NCBI GenBank assembly: GCA_934045075.1
Contig: OW203744.1
Coordinates: 3,993,501-4,057,500 of the forward strand
Direction: 5' to 3'
DNA from: Yponomeuta sedellus
Taxonomy: Eukaryota > Arthropoda > Insecta > Lepidoptera > Yponomeutidae
Length of the DNA: 64,000 nucleotides
A program made the position numbers and the translations under genes. Below the pieces are notes generated by a model, which made no database searches, was not told the DNA's origin, and saw only the letters and a list, made by a program, of their open reading frames with translations. This document shows positions 31,863-42,655 of this stretch, piece by piece. The first letter of the stretch is position 1, and each line of letters begins with the position of its first letter.

Positions 31863-32473
31863 GGGCCGGTTTCCGAATTGAGAACTTTATTAAGTAAATA
31901 CTGGTAAATAGTAAAGTAAATACGTGGTGGGCCAAGGTAGCAAATAACTTGGAGCGAGCCCAGTTGAGCGAGCGGACAACCCAGGACAAGAAAATCTTGG
32001 TGCAAAAGAACGAAGAGATCCGACCCCAAATGATGGGATGAGGCAAAGACAATGGGGCAAACTGTTTTTTTTCTCTGATTATTCTATTTTTGTTTTTCTT
32101 GCATGCAATATTGTTATATTGACTGACAGTCGTCCGCTCAATGTATCTCGACGAAAGTTTGTACGCACATGTTTTATGTTGTAATTTAATTTCACCTTCT
32201 CCTAAGATACAGGTTTTTCGCCTAGTTTAGGAGACAGCATGCAACGACAAAAATATTGTACAATAGATTTAGCACCAAACGATTGTAGTCATTTATTTAC
32301 ATTTAAAATTTTGGTATTTAAAATAAAGAATTTATTATTGTTATATTATTATTATAAAGAAGAAGAAATACTAAAGTAACGTTCTGTCACGCTCTTTTTT
32401 GCTGAGAAATTCCAAGAGACAGAACTACAGTAAAATATTTACTTAGCGATATTGTCAACTCAGAAATTGGCCC
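31863..32473. mobile_element. PIF/Harbinger-like non-autonomous element
   Basis: GGGCCGGTTTCCGAATTGAG at the left pairs imperfectly with CTCAGAAATTGGCCC at the right, and TTA flanks both ends (31860-31862, 32474-32476). A short frame inside (WWAKVANNLERAQLSERTTQ..) may be a relic of an accessory ORF; I cannot assign it. The right half is AT-rich with (ATT)n. Confidence 0.5.
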
Positions 32474-32611
32474 TTAGTAGCCCAATAGGGGAATGTCCTT
32501 GACAAAATCGTTTGTTCATCGGATGCTCTTCGAAAAGACACCGAAATCATATCCATCGTTGACACAATGAAGATTATAGCTAGGGAGGAAAATTAATACA
32601 TTTTCCTGTCC

Positions 32612-32700
32612 CTAAAAAGTACCCGGAACCAGCGTGCGTGCATGCAACGACTTATGAACGTTGATGAAGCGAAGATGATCTGTCAGGATCACTTTTCAGA
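32612..32700 (+). mobile_element. LINE 3' fragment
   Basis: AAAAAGTACCCGGAACCAGCGTGCGTGCATGCAACGACTTATGAACGTTGATGAAGCG matches the coding 3' end of the TATG-tailed LINE and stops at GTCAGGATC. Confidence 0.65.
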
Positions 32701-32795
32701 AACAGAAAACATACATACATACAAACATGCTAGTTTTAATACAGTATGTAACTGCACTGTAAAGTTTTTCCTGTAATAAAGATTATTATTATACA

Positions 32796-33325
32796 TACAT
32801 AACCTCACGCCTGTATCCCAGAGGGGTAGGCAGAGACCAGGGACGGCCACTTGCCACGATCCTGACAGATCACCTTCGCTTCATCAACGTTCATAAGTCG
32901 TTGCATGCACGCACGCCGGCGCCGGTTCCGGGTACTTTTTATCTTTCCCTTTGCTAATACATCCCCTATCTGGTCGATGTATGTCCGCCTGGCACGACCC
33001 TTACTAACCCTTCCTCTCACATTCGCAATATTTATTTGTTTCGTCAATCTTTCTTCCCTCATACTCTCCACATGTCCAAACCAACGCAACATTCCTTTCT
33101 CGATTCTAGTCACTACATCCTCTTTCAGTCCACAACGTTCTCCGATCAGACTATTGCGTATCCTGTCATTCAAAGTAACACTAAACATACTTCTCAAGGA
33201 CCTCATTTCTACTGCATTAATTCTACTTTCTTGCTTCTTTTGCCACACCCAAGGCTCGCTACCATACATAAGTGTTGGGACCAGCACGCCACTATGAATA
33301 GCCAATCTAGCTCTTTTGGAGATGT
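32796..33325 (-). mobile_element. LINE reverse-transcriptase C-terminal region, longest copy
   Basis: A minus-strand frame from about 33321 to 32805 encodes RLAIHSGVLVPTLMYGSEPW, ESRINAVEMRSLR, CGLKEDVVTRIEKGMLRWFGHVESM and RRTYIDQIGDVLAKGKIKST, ending SAYPSGIQA. This is the region after the RT domain in non-LTR elements (YGSExW and LRWFGHV are hallmarks). The catalytic YxDD part is absent because of 5' truncation. The tail is ACATACATAACCTCACG. It is the best reference for the other copies and is not a host gene. Confidence 0.85.
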
Positions 33326-34127
33326 TTCAGCTGCACACAATGGAGTGCAAAGCACCGTTTACACAATTCTAGGTCTACAATTCACAATTTATGTCTAGGT
33401 GAAAAGCTACATAATCAGGCACTTGGTTTCTGTCTACCCCTCCGAGCTACAAGTGTGTGTTCAAGTTCTTGTTTTGGTGGTACGGAACTCTCAGTACAAG
33501 AGTCCGACTAGCACTTAGTCGGTTTTATAGCCCGCAATAAAAACTTATTAACCCGCCACCAAATCCACGTGACATTAGGTGACGTCATCATTCAATAAAG
33601 GGGTGCAAAAAGCCTAGCCTTCACGATAAAATCTAGATCCTATCTATCGGGCGAATAACAACGTCACGAAGGGTATATAGAGGGCCTAATTTCGCCCGCC
33701 CCCGCCAGGTTTGTAGGCGACCTAAATTGTAAATCGATAGAGGTGGCAAAAGAAGACAGTTTCCTTTTTCTATAAGATTAGGGTGCGTTCGCACTGAACG
33801 GCAAGTTGAGAGGTTGAGTGCGTTCTAATCAACCCTTGTATGTCCCTACTGCAACGCTCGCCTTCCCTTGAGAGAGAAAGAGAGAGAGAGAATATGCGAT
33901 AAATAAAACATTTATACAAAGACATAAATTAAACGTTTCAAAAATAATATCATGCACAGCGCGTGTCTCTCTGGTGACCCCGTGCGCTTACATAATGCCG
34001 TGGAGGGTCGAGTGCCCAGGTAGCCTGGCGATTCGGCTTCTGCTAGCTTGATATAACCGAACAAATTCTTTATAAGTTACCCTCTCACTCGAAATATAAG
34101 CTCAGCAAACTTTTCTGCTTTATTTTT

Positions 34128-34345
34128 TCTTGATTTTTAAATTGATTTTAACATGACTGTGTTGTACTTAAGGTAAGCATAAACGTAATCTAATTAGATC
34201 TAAGAAATCTGCAATTATGCACATTGTGCATGCAACTACGCAAGTGCCTGGCTACCCATAGCACAGGGTATCCTAGTTTGGGAGCCAGGACAAATACTGT
34301 AACTTTTAGTACCTAATAAACGTTTTTCATTTCATTTCATAAATA
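34128..34345 (+). mobile_element. Repeat with SINE-like 3' tail
   Basis: AACATGACTGTGTTGTACTTAAGG..GGCTACCCATAGCACAGGGTATCCTAGTTTGGGAGCCAGGAC..AATAAACGTTTTTCATTTCATTTCAT. It recurs inverted at 44028-44235. The GGGTATCCTAGTTTGGGAGCCAGG part is shared with the tRNA-headed SINEs, so it may be the 3' end of their partner LINE. Confidence 0.55.
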
Positions 34346-34404
34346 AATAAATGAAAACGGAAGGTCACGGGCGTGTCAATTTTGCTATCAACGGCAACTG
34401 ACTC

Positions 34405-34775
34405 AGTAATATCGATATCAACCGTCGTATGTCTCCACTGCTGGTATCCTCCTGCATCGTAGGAAGGGCAATAAGGTTAGGCTATAGTCCACCATGGGGG
34501 CCAAGTCGTTGGTGGAGGATTGTAAGGTAGTGGCGGCCTTACTGTCAGTAGTTATCAAGCCGCCCATAAGGCCTCTGACATGACTTAACGACTGTCACTA
34601 CATCACAGCCAGCACCATCGGCTTCACGTGCCCTGCGGAGCACGAAAGCGCTCGGACAAAATTACAATGGTAGTCACGGGACGGTCACCCATCCAGCACC
34701 TGACCGCGCCTGTTGTGGCTTGACTAAAGTGATTGATTCCAATCACTCGGTTCGACTAGGCCACGAGCGCTTCAT
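34405..34775 (-). mobile_element. 5S-headed SINE-like repeat, near full length
   Basis: CGATATCAACCGTCGTATG to CGACTAGGCCACGAGCGCTTC, with small internal deletions. Confidence 0.8.
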
Positions 34776-35094
34776 GTTCTATACTTACTTACATATTACA
34801 GATCTATTAGCATTATATGACTAGCTTAGGTAATAATATTAATTTGCAAAACGTATATTTGTCGTATTGCACAAGTAGCTTTATTTTAGCAGGAAAACCA
34901 ATTTGTTACCTTGAATCGAGATATTATTTGCCCTCCCAGTAACTCTGGCGGAAACATTCGAGATAAGACTCGGTAATTATAGATGGGCTCCCGAGTTTTT
35001 CTAACAATTTTTTGGGGTTCCAACGAGGTCCTTGGGCTAAAGAGCCCCTCTTTTACAGGAGTTAGGTAAAATTATTCCATGCGAAATTATTTCA

Positions 35095-35478
35095 TAAAGC
35101 GCTCGTGGCCTAGGGAAGCGCTCGTGGCTGAGGCGCACCGAGTGATTGGAATCAATCACTTGAGTTAAGCAACAACAGGCGCGGTCGGGTGCAGGATGGG
35201 TGACCGTCCCGTGACTACCGCTAGTGGCATTTTTCCGAGCGCTTCCGTGCTTCGCAAGGCACGTAAAGCCGTTGGTGCCGGCTGTCTTGTATTGGCAGTC
35301 GCTAAGCCATGTCAGAGGCCTTAGGGGTGGCTTGATAACTTCTGACAGTAAGGCCCGGCACTGTCTTACATTCCTCTACCAACCCGGACTTGGCGCCGAT
35401 GGTGGAGTATGGCCTAACCTTCCTGCGATGCAGGAAGAGATCCGTGCCCCAGCAGTGGGGACATACAAGGGTTAATAA
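35095..35478 (+). mobile_element. 5S-headed SINE-like repeat, full length
   Basis: Starts AAAGCGCTCGTGGCCTAGG (start motif duplicated), ATTGGAATCAATCACTTGAG, GTTAAGCAACAACAGGCGCGG, GGATGGGTGACCGTCCCGTG, and ends GCAGTGGGGACATACAAGGGTTAATA. This is a good reference copy of the common subfamily. Confidence 0.85.
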
Positions 35479-36001
35479 CGATTTCATGCGAAAATATTCA
35501 GGCTAAACAGAAATCTTCTTGTCAAATGCCTAATAAATTTCACTTTCGGTGAAGCCTGAAAAGTTGAACGTGGCAGTGTGTCCACACATTAGAGTGGTAG
35601 GGAGTTCGAATCCCGGCATGGTAGAGTTACATTTTTTTTTAAAAGAATAAAATACACACCATAATAATACCTCCCATCCGCCGAAGGTTTATCTGTGGAT
35701 TGGGTTTTTTATGTTACGTATATTTGTGAATTTATAGTAGCAAGCAATACCACTTCCTAAGTGTGGAAAAAAACACAGTGAAAAAACCCGATTCACCTAT
35801 TTTAGTGCTTGAAATCGCACATCTGCAGTGGGCAAATTATCTGGTGTGTGCATTCTTGAGTTTTTCATATTCTCATCACAAACTTGAAAAAACACCCAGT
35901 TTTATTTAATTTGAAAGAAAGAAAGAAAACATTTATTTAAATTGCCACGAATGCACAACCATAAAAAATACACAGTAATGGGGAAGATGAACATCAATTA
36001 G

Positions 36002-36040
36002 GAATTTAAAAACCTATTTAGAGGCTAAAAAATTTCATTT
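36002..36040 (-). mobile_element. tRNA-hairpin element, first arm only
   Basis: AATTTAAAAACCTATTTAGAGGCTAAAAAATTTCA with nothing further of the element. Confidence 0.55.
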
Positions 36041-36469
36041 ATTGTTTATTATTTTAGGTCGCGAACGTTTAAAACAGGTAGGTACATTTTATTGCATTCT
36101 AGTGTTAAGGATGTATATTACTTAACTCAAATCAACTTAAATTTTGAATCAAATGACAAAACAATCGAAATATAGGAAAAACACGAAGAATTACGTTCAA
36201 CAAATACATAAAATTTGAGGTACGAGTACGTTGCCACAAATCTGTGTAGTTTATTGTGGAGACTATGGGGGTTGGAGGGCTAAGGCCAAAATTCTCGTTA
36301 GGGGGCTGGGGCGCCGATTGAGGGATCGTGGGCTTGACAACCGCTCTGGGGCGTAGATAATGTTAGTCAATGGATCTCTTTAGCGGTGCCGCGTGGCAAT
36401 GCTGCCAACGTGTTGGGGTTATGGTTCAGTTGTTGTCCGGAGTGTTTTATTCAGTTATGTTTTTTTTTT

Positions 36470-36600
36470 GTTTTTCATCAACCCATTATTTCCCCACCGA
36501 GGGACACGAGTGTCTTCCCCAAGGAAGGTATAGGCTATACTCCACCACGGGGGCCAAGTCCGGATTGGTAGAGGCTTGCAAGAATAGTGGCTGGTCACGC
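36470..36600 (-). mobile_element. 5S-SINE 3' end, second subfamily
   Basis: CATCAACCCATTATTTCCCCACCGAGGGACACGAG..CCACGGGGGCCAAGTCCGGATTGGTAGAGGCTTGCAAG; compare 10795. Confidence 0.7.
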
Positions 36601-36819
36601 ACTAAATGGACATATTTTGCACGAAGTCACGCGCATGAAAGCCCGCTAGGGAATTATTCAAGTTTCTAGTCTTAAAGGTAGTATCCGTGCGTTTATTTAA
36701 AACTTTCATCTCTTATTTTACCCTTTTAAGGGTTTAATTTAAAAAACGCCGAAATAAATGACTTATTATCTAAGCTTTACTGAATTTGTAGGAAATTTCG
36801 TGCATTAAATTATTCTTGA

Positions 36820-37290
36820 CTTGGGTGTGGCAAAAGAAAGTAGAATTAATGCAGTAGAAATGAGGTCCTTAAGAAGTATGTGTAGTATTACTTTGAATGA
36901 CAGGTTACGCAATAATCTGATTAGAGAATATTGTGGACTGAAAGAGGATGTAGTGACTATAATTGGTAGTGACTTGACTAGAAAGAAATGTTGCGTTGGT
37001 TTGGACATGTGGAGAGGATGAAGGAAGAAAGATATATTGCAAATATATATATATTGCGAATGTGAGTGGAAGAGCTGGTAAGGGACGTCCCAGGTGGACA
37101 TACATCGACCAAATAGGAGTTTTATTAGCAAAGGGGAAGATCAAAAGTATTCGGAACCGGCATGCGGGCATGCAACGACTTATGCACGTTGATGAAGCGA
37201 AGGTGATCTGTCAGGATTGTGGCAAGAGTGGCAGTCCCTGCCTACCCCTCTGGGATACAGGCGTGAGGTTATGTATGTAGGTATGTAAAT
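36820..37290 (+). mobile_element. LINE 3' end, frameshifted
   Basis: GVAKESRINAVEMRSLRSMC, CGLKEDVVT, then frameshifts, then RRTYIDQ-like, LAKGKIKS and MQRLM.VDEAKVICQD. Ends GGCGTGAGGTTATGTATGTAGGTATG with almost no tail expansion. Confidence 0.8.
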
Positions 37291-37299
37291 TATGCTTTT

Positions 37300-38400
37300 A
37301 ATAGCTGTTGCCTAACCTAGGTCCGGCAGTAGACAAATGAGGGCCGGAACCCTACGGCTCATCCGCCACGGACCCAATTCCTTTTTTTCGCTGCTACTTT
37401 TGTAAGGACCTCCCGAAGCGTGTAATGGAGACGGGAAGCGTTACCCGAGCTTTTTTGTTTTGAAATGAATACACTTTTTATCCGAAGAACGTGTCCTTGT
37501 AAATGAACCGTTGATACAATCGACGTTCTAAATTCCCTAATAACGATACTAAAAATAAAGTCGCTGAACCATTAACGACTTTTAATTTTTTTTATTGATT
37601 TATTATTTGAAAAATGAAGTCGGAGCTTGGTCTTTGAGAGACACCTACTTTATAGGTAAACTCACTATTCTTTAATTCATTTGTTATTAGTTTCTAGCAC
37701 TAGAATTATCCCACGGGGTCGCATTACCAGGAGCATTTTACTTATCGTCTCAATTCAGATCATTTCTATTTTTCGGCAATTTCCATTCAGCCGTTATTGC
37801 CTGACTGACTAACAAACATCCAAACATTTTCAAAAACTTTCACATTTCACGTAAAATATAAAAATAATTATTTTATTAAAAAAATTACAAATAACAAAGT
37901 TTTTTGCTGAAATAAGCTCAGCATGCCCATTTATTTTTGGCTTTTTGCATATATATAATAGATTTTATTATATATTGTTATTATTTATATTCATTATATG
38001 TGTATTTTTTATGTACTTATGCAAAATTTAAGTAATAACATAATACTTTTTGTATCGGCAGAGTTAATAGTGAAAATTGGTTATACATTAAATTGTATAT
38101 TTAAATTGGTTATCATAGTTATACATTCATTAAACGGGTCTAATCACTATTGTTAAGTACTGTATGGCGCCCTACCTTTCTGTTTTAATAATAGGTTAAT
38201 AATTTATTTATAAATCCGTGTTTATTCCATAATATTTACAAGAAAACTTTTACAAGAACAGATAGAGAACTCAATTTAAAAACTGACACAAGTAAAAAAA
38301 GACAATAATATGTACAAAAAGTCAAAACAATAAAAAAAGGTCTGTCGCCAACAACTATTATTTATTACGTAAAACGTTATTACCATAATCGTGACTCTTC
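37300..38400. other. AT-rich DNA, nothing recognised
   Basis: Long AT-rich stretch with weak Helitron-like wording at 37800-37860 (CATCCAAACATTTTCAAAAACTTTCAC). No gene supported. Confidence 0.35.
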
Positions 38401-38404
38401 GTGA

Positions 38405-38680
38405 TTCTTCAGGCTATATTTTATTAGTCCACTGCTGGACATAGCCCTCCCCTGATGAGCGCCATAGCGCAAGGTTGTGCCATCATTGGAGGGTCATCAT
38501 CATGCCCATAATCCCCACGCTGGGCATGCGGGTTGGGCATGGCAGTTTGGTGGAATTGTACTGCAGGGGGCGCTGCTGCCCACCCCCCGGTTTGTGTCCC
38601 TTAGTCACCTTTTACGACACCCGCGGGAAGAATTTGGGTTGGTGATATTCTCTAGGCCGACACCACAGAAGTCTAATCGT
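38405..38680 (+). repeat. Dispersed family G, full copy
   Basis: CTTCAGGCTATATTTTATTAGTCC, CTGGACATAGCCCTCCCC, GAGCGCCATAGCGCAAGG, CATAATCCCCACGCTGGGCATGCGG, GGGGGCGCTGCTGCCC, TTTTACGACACCCGCGGGAAG, TCTAGGCCGACACCAC. Five long copies occur (38405, 47101, 48025, 62895, 63480) in both orientations. There is no coding potential that I can support; class unknown. Confidence 0.7.
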
Positions 38681-39079
38681 GATTAGGCCTGTTTGATACA
38701 TATGAACCTTATGCAGCTCAAAAGCGCAAAAGTTTAAAGTTAAATTAATAAATAAAACTTTATGTTAAACGGTTAAAAACCAAAGATTACGGCTCGCAAC
38801 TTAACAGTAAATTAAAACGTTATCTTCCAGTATGAATGAGTGCCCCAGTAACATAATATTGACATTCTGAAAAAGGGCAGCCGAAGGTATATTATAATGA
38901 AGAGCACTTCTAGTCCCGGCCCCATTAGCCGGTGAAATCTGCCTCTTGACAGCACAAGGGGTCTACTGTGGAATGCAGGATGCCGATAAAGTCCACTAAA
39001 GGGACGTAAATTTATCACAAAGGGCGTGGGTTGAGAATGAAGTAATTTTTATTTATTTTTTTGGCGACAAACGTATATT

Positions 39080-39205
39080 CAAAGCGCTCGTGGCTTAGTG
39101 AAATCGAGCGATTGGATTCAATCACTTGGCTTAAGCAACAACAGGCGCTGTCAGGTACTGGATGGGTAAACATCCCGTGACTGCTTGTGGCATTTTTCCG
39201 TGCGA
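39080..39205 (+). mobile_element. 5S-headed SINE-like repeat, head half
   Basis: AAAGCGCTCGTGGCTTAGTG to CATTTTTCCGTGCG, cut off abruptly. It carries AAGCAACAACAGGCGCTGTC and GGATGGGTAAAC. Confidence 0.75.
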
Positions 39206-39439
39206 TTTTCCATTGTCTATCTACCTATATAAGTTACGTTAATTTGTATTGTCTTTTTGGAAATAAACGATTTACTTTTTACTTGTTTATAGAAACACGA
39301 CTCCTTAAAACACTCCAAAAGCGCTGATTAAAAAAAGGCTGTGGTGGAGTTTTCACAGAAAAAATGTATTTTATTTATATTTACAGGTATTTAGCTTACG
39401 TAATTTATTTTGTACACGTATATAGACCCGATTTTTACT

Positions 39440-39645
39440 GCTGCTCCGACTCTACAAGGTTTTCTGGAAGAAATCTCTTACAGAGATAAGCTCGTCTTTG
39501 TACATGTTATTTCTTACGTAATGTGTACTGTTTCGTGTATCGTGTGCAATAAAGTTGATGGCCCCCGTGGTGGAGTAAGGCCGAACCTTCCTGCGAAGCA
39601 GGAAGACGCTCGTGCCCCAGCTGTAGGGACATACAAGGAATGATA
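39440..39645 (+). mobile_element. LINE 3' tail followed by a 5S-SINE 3' end
   Basis: 39440-39556 reads GGTTTTCTGGAAGAAATCTC..AGATAAGCTCGTC..GTGCAATAAAGTTG (LINE-like 3' UTR). 39558-39645 is GGCCCCCGTGGTGGAG..GGGACATACAAGG. The junction is directly abutting. Confidence 0.55.
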
Positions 39646-39921
39646 TAGACTCTAGGGAGTAAAACGACTGATTGTCGGAGGTTCTAGAAGTAGCGTTAAT
39701 TCTGTATTAAGTCATTTCTCACTCATCCCCAGTAGGGGCCCCACTCGTGAATCCCCACGGTCTGTTTGCACAACCCTCGACCTGGAGCGTCAGGTGTGTG
39801 CACACCCTCGTGTGAGCTTTGACGGAGTCACCAGCAGTGCTGCTTTTACACATACATCACCCAGGGTGGTAATTTGGGCTCAGGAGACTAAGGGAAAAAC
39901 AACGAAGAAATTTATACTCAA

Positions 39922-40040
39922 CTAGCTGACCCAGCAAACTTCGTGCCGCCTAAAGTAGTTTCTTTATTTATTTATTTTTCTCCGTAAGAACCATCCTCGT
40001 ACTTCAAGGTCTTTCAGCGATTAATTTTTATATTAAAGGA
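39922..40040 (-). mobile_element. Helitron-like element, internally deleted
   Basis: CTAGCTGACCCAGCAAACTTCG (3' terminus on the minus strand), CCATCCTCGTACTTCAAGG, then a jump to CAGCGATTAATTTTTATATTAAA. Confidence 0.65.
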
Positions 40041-40051
40041 GAAGACGAGTT

Positions 40052-40350
40052 GATATCAACCCTTTGTATATCCCCACTGCTGGTGCACGGGTCTCTTTCT
40101 GCATCCTCTTCAAGCTATATTAGTCCACTATTGGACTTAGCCCTCCCCTAATAAGCGCCATAGCGCTTCAGCTTGCTCCAGCATGTGCCGGCAGTTTTTC
40201 GCAGATCGTCATCCCTCTTGATCCATCTTCCTGCATAGCAGAAAGGTTAGGCCATGGGGGCCAAGTCCGGATTGGTAAAGGATTTTAAGAAAGTAGCCGT
40301 CGGCCCCTAAAGGCCTCTGACATGGCTTAACGACTACCATTACATGACAG
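40052..40350 (-). mobile_element. Mosaic of 5S-SINE and family G pieces
   Basis: 40052-40105 is a 5S-SINE 3' end. 40108-40200 is a family G start (GCTATATTAGTCCACTATTGG..GCGCCATAGCGC). 40225-40350 returns to 5S-SINE body (AAAGGTTAGGCCATGGGGGCC..GGCCTCTGACATGGC). G appears inserted in or recombined with the SINE. Confidence 0.6.
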
Positions 40351-40797
40351 CTGATACCAATGGTATTTCTTAATGACTGGCACGGCAAGGAAGTCAAAAC
40401 CTATGATGGATATCAAATTACTTAAAAATTTATATGTACGCTGTCTCCTAAGAAAGATTTCCATTAGTTGCAAAGGTCAGTATTATTTTAGCTCCATCTC
40501 AAATAACCACTGAGAATTCCTTCCTCGGTCTCGCTGCACAAGGTTTTTCTCAGACAAGGAAAATTTATTGAGACGCCACGTGACGTCAAGACTAAAGGGG
40601 CAGTGGGTTTTAACTGTCTCCTTACTGGAGACTAATTATCCTTCAAACTCACGTAATTGGTCTACTGGCTTGGTCAGCGAAGCTAGTAGCTCTTATTTCC
40701 CACTCCATAAGTTTGAGTATCGAGCAAAGACGTGCCACTGTAGGTAAAGATGTCGGTTCGAGATCCTAGTACAAGAGGTATCACTCCTGTTACGTCG

Positions 40798-41150
40798 TAC
40801 ATACATACATACATACATAACCTCATGCCTGTATCCCAGGGGGGTAGGCAGAGACCAGGGACTGCCACTTGCCACGGTCTTGACAGATCACCTTCGGTTC
40901 ATCAACGTTCATAAGTCGTTGCATGCACGCACGCCATTTACGGGTACTTTTTATCTTTCCCTTTGCTAATACATCCCCTATTTGGTCGATGTAAGTCCCT
41001 TACCAGCCCTTCCACTCACATCCGCAATATATATATTTGTTTCGTCAATCTTTTTTCCTTCATCCTCTCCACATGTACAAACCAACGCAACATCCCTTTC
41101 TCAATTCTAGTCACTACATCCTCTTTCAGTCCACAACGTTCTCTAATCTA
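40798..41150 (-). mobile_element. LINE 3' end
   Basis: ACATACATACATACATACATAACCTCATGCC followed by the complement of the C-terminal coding part to CACAACGTTCTCTAATC. Confidence 0.8.
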
Positions 41151-41233
41151 TAAAGAACAATCTTACACAATAACCAATAATTATTTCCTTATATACCTAC
41201 ATATACAAATTCAGGCTTGTTTCCAGTGAGGGT

Positions 41234-41990
41234 CAGCGGATACCTGTGTTTATCGCTTACCGTGATCCTGACAAACCTATTTCGCTTCATCAGCTTCAAT
41301 AGTCACTTTATGCGTGCACGCTGGTTTCGGGTACTTTATATCTTGTCTTTGACTGATATCTCCTATTTGGTCGACGTGAGAATGCCTGGGAATTCCTAGA
41401 AACCTATTTAAAAGTAATTCCGTAAATTTGGTGGTTCAATATCCAACAGTCGCTGCAAGCGTGCACGCTGGTTTCGGGTACTTTATATCTTGTCTTTGAC
41501 TGATATCCCCTATTTAGTCGACGTGAGAATGCCTGGGAATTCCTAGAAACCTATTTAAAAGTAATTCCGTAAATTTGGTGGTTCAATATCCAACAGTCGC
41601 TGCAAGCGTGCACGCTGGTTTCGGGTACTTTATATCTTGTCTTTGACTGATATCCCCTATTTGGTCGACGTGAGAATGCCTGGGAATTCCTAGAAACCTA
41701 TTTAAAAGTAATTCCGTAAATTTGGTGGTTCAATATCCAACAGTCGCTGCAAGCGTGCACGCTGGTTTCGGGTACTTTATATCTTGTCTTTTACTGATAT
41801 CCCCTATTTGGTCGACGTGAGAATGCCTGGGAATTCCTAGAAAACTATTTAAAAGTAATTCAGTAAATTTGGTGGATCAATATTCAACAGTCGCTGCAAG
41901 CGTGCACGCTGGTTTCGTGTACTTTAAATCTTGTCTTTCACTAATCAGAGTATCCCCTAATTGGTCGACATAAGAGCGCTTCAGATGTCC
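41234..41990. repeat. 147-bp tandem repeat built on LINE-like sequence
   Basis: AATGCCTGGGAATTCC recurs at 41381, 41528, 41675 and 41822, an exact 147-base period, with degraded units at both edges. Each unit includes GCGTGCACGCTGGTTTCGGGTACTTTATATC and CCCCTATTTGGTCGACGTGAG, recognisable as diverged LINE 3' coding sequence (compare 40930-40990). It also has a unique AACCTATTTAAAAGTAATTCCGTAAATTTGGTGG segment. Confidence 0.9.
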
Positions 41991-42487
41991 TCGAAACATT
42001 TTAAAAGTACATAATTCAGTGGATTTGCTGATACGGTTGGGAAATGACGATCTGGGCTTCGATGCTGCTGGTATTTAAAGTTTGTATGAGCCAACCAGCA
42101 TTGACACTCGTCATTGTATTGTCTGCCCATAATATTCCTAAGAAGAGTGTATAAATCAGAAGGGTGGAGCGCGAGCTGTGTCCTATACTTCTGTGAAAGT
42201 CTACCGCAGCAAGCAAGTCACAGAACAAGCCAGTTGTCAACCTTCGATTGTCCAATTAGCTCTGGCAAGGCTAGGTCCAGCCGGGTTGTATAGCCAGTCT
42301 AGGGAGCCTTGCGGTTTACATAAATCACGTTTATTCGTCCATCACCCTTCACTAAATGTGTACCCGCCACCGTACTTCACTTCATACTCTAGCAATCAGA
42401 CTTGCGACTTCCATATTAGCCTCATAGTTATGAAGCAGTTTATGAAGGTTATGAAGCAAGCGCTGAGGTAAGATAAAACTAGAAACA

Positions 42488-42655
42488 TTAGGGTTTCTTC
42501 ACGATGTTTTCTTTTACAGTTAGTTATTGATATTGCACCTATAATTTCACAAATCTACATAACGTAGAAAACAAAGGCATTGGTACATGTAAGGATCGGA
42601 ACCTGCGACCTCCCGATTGAGAAGCAGGCGTTCTACTAGTCCGCTGCACCGCTAA
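42488..42655 (-). mobile_element. tRNA-headed SINE, second tRNA family
   Basis: TTCTTCACGATGTTTTCTTTTAC, GAAAACAAAGGCATTGGTACATG, T-arm-like GGATCGGAACCTGCGACC and a tRNA-like end to CCGCTGCACCGC. Confidence 0.6.

Noticed and set aside
32805..33305. Host gene of 166 residues
   Set aside because: It is the C-terminal reverse-transcriptase region of a LINE present in at least six damaged copies here.
42016..42471. Small genes on both strands
   Set aside because: No recognisable domain, splice support or codon bias; left unannotated.
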